Shown here: positions 6,438 through 7,648 of the stretch, piece after piece
How positions within the stretch are numbered: position 1 is the first letter of the stretch
How the letters are laid out: every line of letters starts with the position of its first letter
DNA from: Deltaproteobacteria bacterium
Lineage (GTDB): Bacteria > Desulfobacterota_D > UBA1144 > Nemesobacterales > N074bin48
Direction: 5' to 3'
DNA length: 7,648 nt
Assembly: GCA_004356685.1 (NCBI GenBank)
Contig: SMWS01000061.1
Coordinates: 1-7,648 of the forward strand
The notes under the pieces: generated by a model
The model's database searches: none
What the model saw: only the letters and a program-made list of their open reading frames with translations
Told to the model about the DNA's origin: nothing
Translations under genes and position numbers: made by a program

Positions 6438-7145
6438 ATGAGTGAATATATGTTGAAGAGTGATATAAAGGCAGATATTGCGCATCTTAAGGAATTAAAT
6501 CCTGATCTTTATGGTTCATGGATGGATTATCATAATAGTGTTTTTAAAGATGGCGCATTAACTAAGAAGGAAAAGGAGCTGATCGCTCTTGCAGGAGCAC
6601 ATATTACCAGATGTTCATATTGTATTAGATCAAGAGCAAATGCAAGTAAAAAACACGGTGCTTCTGATGAGCAAATTATAGAAGCCATATATGTTGCGAT
6701 GAGGTTTGCAATGGGCGCTCCATTTGCATATTCAAGCATTGCATATGAAGCGTGGGATGCTCTGGAAAATGATGTCCCGCTTACAGAAGGACATTTTTTC
6801 AAGAAGAACATTGCCCACGAGATAAAATGTTTTTCCGATGCTAGCGGAGAAATGGACCCTAAATTTAAAGAATTCACAAAAAAAGTATTTGCCGAAGGAG
6901 CACTTACCAAAAATTTTAAGAGAGGGCTAGTGGGTCTTGCCTGTGCGCATATGACGAGATGCCCATACTGTATAAGAGGATGTGTAAAAGACGCTAAAGC
7001 TGCCGGATATTCCAGAGAGCAGGTCGCAGAAGCTATAAATGTAGGTATGGTCATGTCGGCGGGAGCATGTTATGCTCATAGTAGCGTTGCAATGGAATCG
7101 CTAACAAAAGTTAATGAAGTAGAACAGAAAAGAACTGGTTCATAA
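6438..7145 (+). CDS. Tandem AhpD-like/carboxymuconolactone decarboxylase (CMD) domain protein
   Basis: The 235-residue protein consists of two fused CMD/AhpD-type domains, at about 20-110 and 135-225. I count 29 identities in the 58 ungapped positions from 47-104 against 163-220, so it arose by internal duplication. The CxxC pairs are Cys59/Cys62 in AHITRCSYCIR and Cys175/Cys178 in AHMTRCPYCIR. In AhpD these cysteines reduce peroxides or relay electrons, assisted by a Glu 12 residues upstream and a His four residues downstream. Domain 1 keeps the Glu (Glu47) but has Arg66 in place of His. Domain 2 has Gly163 in place of Glu and Cys182 in place of His. It lacks a signal peptide and is presumably cytoplasmic. 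A thiol-dependent peroxidase-like or disulfide-handling role is possible; gamma-carboxymuconolactone decarboxylation is unsupported, since no protocatechuate genes are present. The fold is confident, the activity unknown. Confidence 0.92.
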   Translation: MSEYMLKSDIKADIAHLKELNPDLYGSWMDYHNSVFKDGALTKKEKELIALAGAHITRCSYCIRSRANASKKHGASDEQIIEAIYVAMRFAMGAPFAYSSIAYEAWDALENDVPLTEGHFFKKNIAHEIKCFSDASGEMDPKFKEFTKKVFAEGALTKNFKRGLVGLACAHMTRCPYCIRGCVKDAKAAGYSREQVAEAINVGMVMSAGACYAHSSVAMESLTKVNEVEQKRTGS

Positions 7146-7174
7146 TCTGCTTTAGTATATCTTCCTTAAAATAG

Positions 7175-7205
7175 AAGCCCCTTTTGTTTTGAAAGGGGCT
7201 TTTTC
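7175..7205 (+). terminator. Rho-independent terminator of the tetR-CMD operon
   Basis: AAGCCCCTTT at 7175-7184 pairs with AAAGGGGCTT at 7192-7201. A T-G pair closes the top (7185/7191) over the loop GTTTT, and a T-run follows at 7201-7204. It lies about 30 bp after the CMD stop codon. The reverse strand lacks a good T-run after the stem, so it mainly stops rightward transcription. Confidence 0.95.
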
Positions 7206-7530
7206 TTAAATAATAAATATAATTGGAAATTTAAATACTTAATGCCAGATTAATCCTGATGCCGAATGCATAAATAATGAAACATTCGTATTTGATAGAT
7301 TTTCCATAATTCATCGAACTTGATAGAAAGATCTTTTCTTTGTGTTTTGTCTTGATACAAAGCACGAAAAATCAAGTCATATCAAAAAATCACTAAAAAT
7401 TAATTCTACAACCTCACAATCTGAAAATCTACCCTCAATCCCTTCATCTTTTTTAACGGTTATATAATTAATTTTCTTAACGTTATTTTTGAAATGCCGT
7501 ATAAAAAGAGGGAAAAAAATAAACATATGG
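7206..7530. other. Gene-free AT-rich region
   Basis: I see no credible coding region, tRNA or rRNA in this stretch. It contains small inverted repeats (CGAATG at 7263-7268 with CATTCG at 7283-7288; the palindrome AAAGATCTTT at 7327-7336) and the larger hairpin described separately. TTGATAGA occurs at 7292-7299 and again at 7320-7327. At this base composition most of these short matches could be chance. Confidence 0.5.
7339..7376. repeat. Hairpin element, 12-bp stem with CTTGAT loop and trailing ATCAAG
   Basis: Positions 7339-7350 pair with 7357-7368 over all 12 bp, with two G-T pairs, around the six-base loop CTTGAT (7351-7356). The complement of the loop, ATCAAG, follows at 7371-7376, so the loop could pair with the downstream strand in a pseudoknot-like or alternative fold. 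The string resembles an interspersed repeat I recall from Bacteroidota-type genomes (TTTTGTCTTGATACAAAAG and similar), but I cannot confirm this here. Confidence 0.45.
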
Positions 7531-7586
7531 ATACCTGATTAAGCCTGTCCTCGAACGATTAAATCGGGGAACATTCAGGTATGACA
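7529..7586 (-). repeat. REP-like module with nested hairpin
   Basis: The outer arms ATACCTGA (7531-7538) and TCAGGTAT (7575-7582) are an 8-bp perfect inverted repeat. Inside, TCCTCGA (7548-7554) pairs with TCGGGGA (7564-7570), with one G-T pair, around a 9-nt loop. Read on the minus strand the unit begins TGTCATACCTGAATG and ends GGTATCCA. This is the same head and tail pattern as the module at 7616-7648, in the opposite orientation. Confidence 0.55.
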
Positions 7587-7597
7587 ACCACTTTTCT

Positions 7598-7614
7598 GTC
7601 ATTTCGTTATAACC
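7598..7614 (+). repeat. Truncated REP-like module (direct repeat of the next unit)
   Basis: GTCATTTCGTTAT at 7598-7610 repeats GTCATTCCGTTAT at 7616-7628 with a single mismatch and a period of 18 bp. The second arm needed for a hairpin is missing, so this looks like an incomplete copy of the head of the following module. Confidence 0.45.
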
Positions 7615-7615
7615 C

Positions 7616-7648
7616 GTCATTCCGTTATGGTTCTAAACGGAATCTATT
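7616..7648 (+). repeat. REP-like module, cut by the window end
   Basis: ATTCCGTT (7619-7626) and AACGGAAT (7636-7643) form a perfect 8-bp stem around a 9-nt loop, preceded by GTC and followed by CTATT. The GTCATTCC...GGAATC layout is that of small dispersed palindromic repeats known from many bacterial chromosomes. The unit or its array may continue past the window. Confidence 0.55.

Noticed and set aside
6530..7054. A 174-codon open frame on the minus strand opposite the CMD gene
   Set aside because: It is wholly antisense to a gene with clear family motifs and a perfect ribosome site, and its translation has no recognisable domain.
7327..7336. Palindrome AAAGATCTTT as a regulatory operator
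   Set aside because: No gene start lies nearby on either strand and short A/T palindromes are common at this composition.
7483..7620. A 45-codon ATG-initiated frame on the minus strand through the repeat modules
   Set aside because: It runs through hairpin arms, has no clear ribosome site, and its translation resembles no family I know. Short frames inside repeats are expected by chance.
7206..7648. CRISPR array, tRNA or insertion-sequence remnant in the gene-free end
   Set aside because: Repeats are few, irregular and in opposite orientations; no cloverleaf with a T-arm is seen; no transposase fragment can be read in any frame.

Overview
The window is an AT-rich (about two-thirds A+T by eye), densely coded stretch of a bacterial chromosome. 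It holds a four-gene housekeeping cluster, a convergent sugar-kinase gene, a divergent two-gene regulator/thiol-protein operon, and about 440 bp of gene-free DNA rich in inverted repeats. The order pheT, then an IHF-alpha-type gene, matches the classical Gram-negative pheST-ihfA arrangement. With a two-helix DUF502 membrane protein and tilS directly behind, the host is most likely a low-GC Gram-negative bacterium. The phylum cannot be fixed from the sequence alone: one hairpin downstream of the last gene resembles repeats I recall from Bacteroidota-type genomes, while the gene order recalls Proteobacteria-like lineages.

Positions 39-4759 (+) carry pheT (phenylalanyl-tRNA synthetase beta chain), ihfA (DNA-bending protein), a DUF502 inner-membrane protein and tilS (tRNA-Ile2 lysidine synthetase). 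Gaps are 20 bp and 8 bp, followed by an overlap of up to 65 bp, so the four probably form one transcript devoted mostly to translation and growth functions. The partner pheS is expected just upstream, outside the window. On the minus strand, 4775-5731 encodes a ROK-family kinase, probably a glucokinase, ending tail-to-tail with tilS across only 15 bp and with no visible terminator.

Divergent from the kinase, 5836-7145 (+) holds a TetR-family repressor and a protein made of two fused AhpD/carboxymuconolactone-decarboxylase-like domains. A plausible promoter (5773-5800) is followed by a perfect 12-bp palindrome (5804-5815) at the expected transcription start, which suggests autoregulation. The operon ends in a strong intrinsic terminator (7175-7205). 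The regulator keeps a Cys and a Lys at the spacing of the redox-sensing Cys106/Lys175 pair of NemR. The downstream protein has a CxxC in both halves but lacks the AhpD proton-relay His in both, and the Glu in the second half. This pair is the best candidate for a less-described system: a small thiol- or electrophile-responsive unit.

Positions 7206-7648 contain no convincing gene. They hold a 12-bp stem hairpin (7339-7368) and, at the right edge, a group of REP-like modules that share a GTCATnCC head and form hairpins. One of these modules carries a second hairpin nested inside it.
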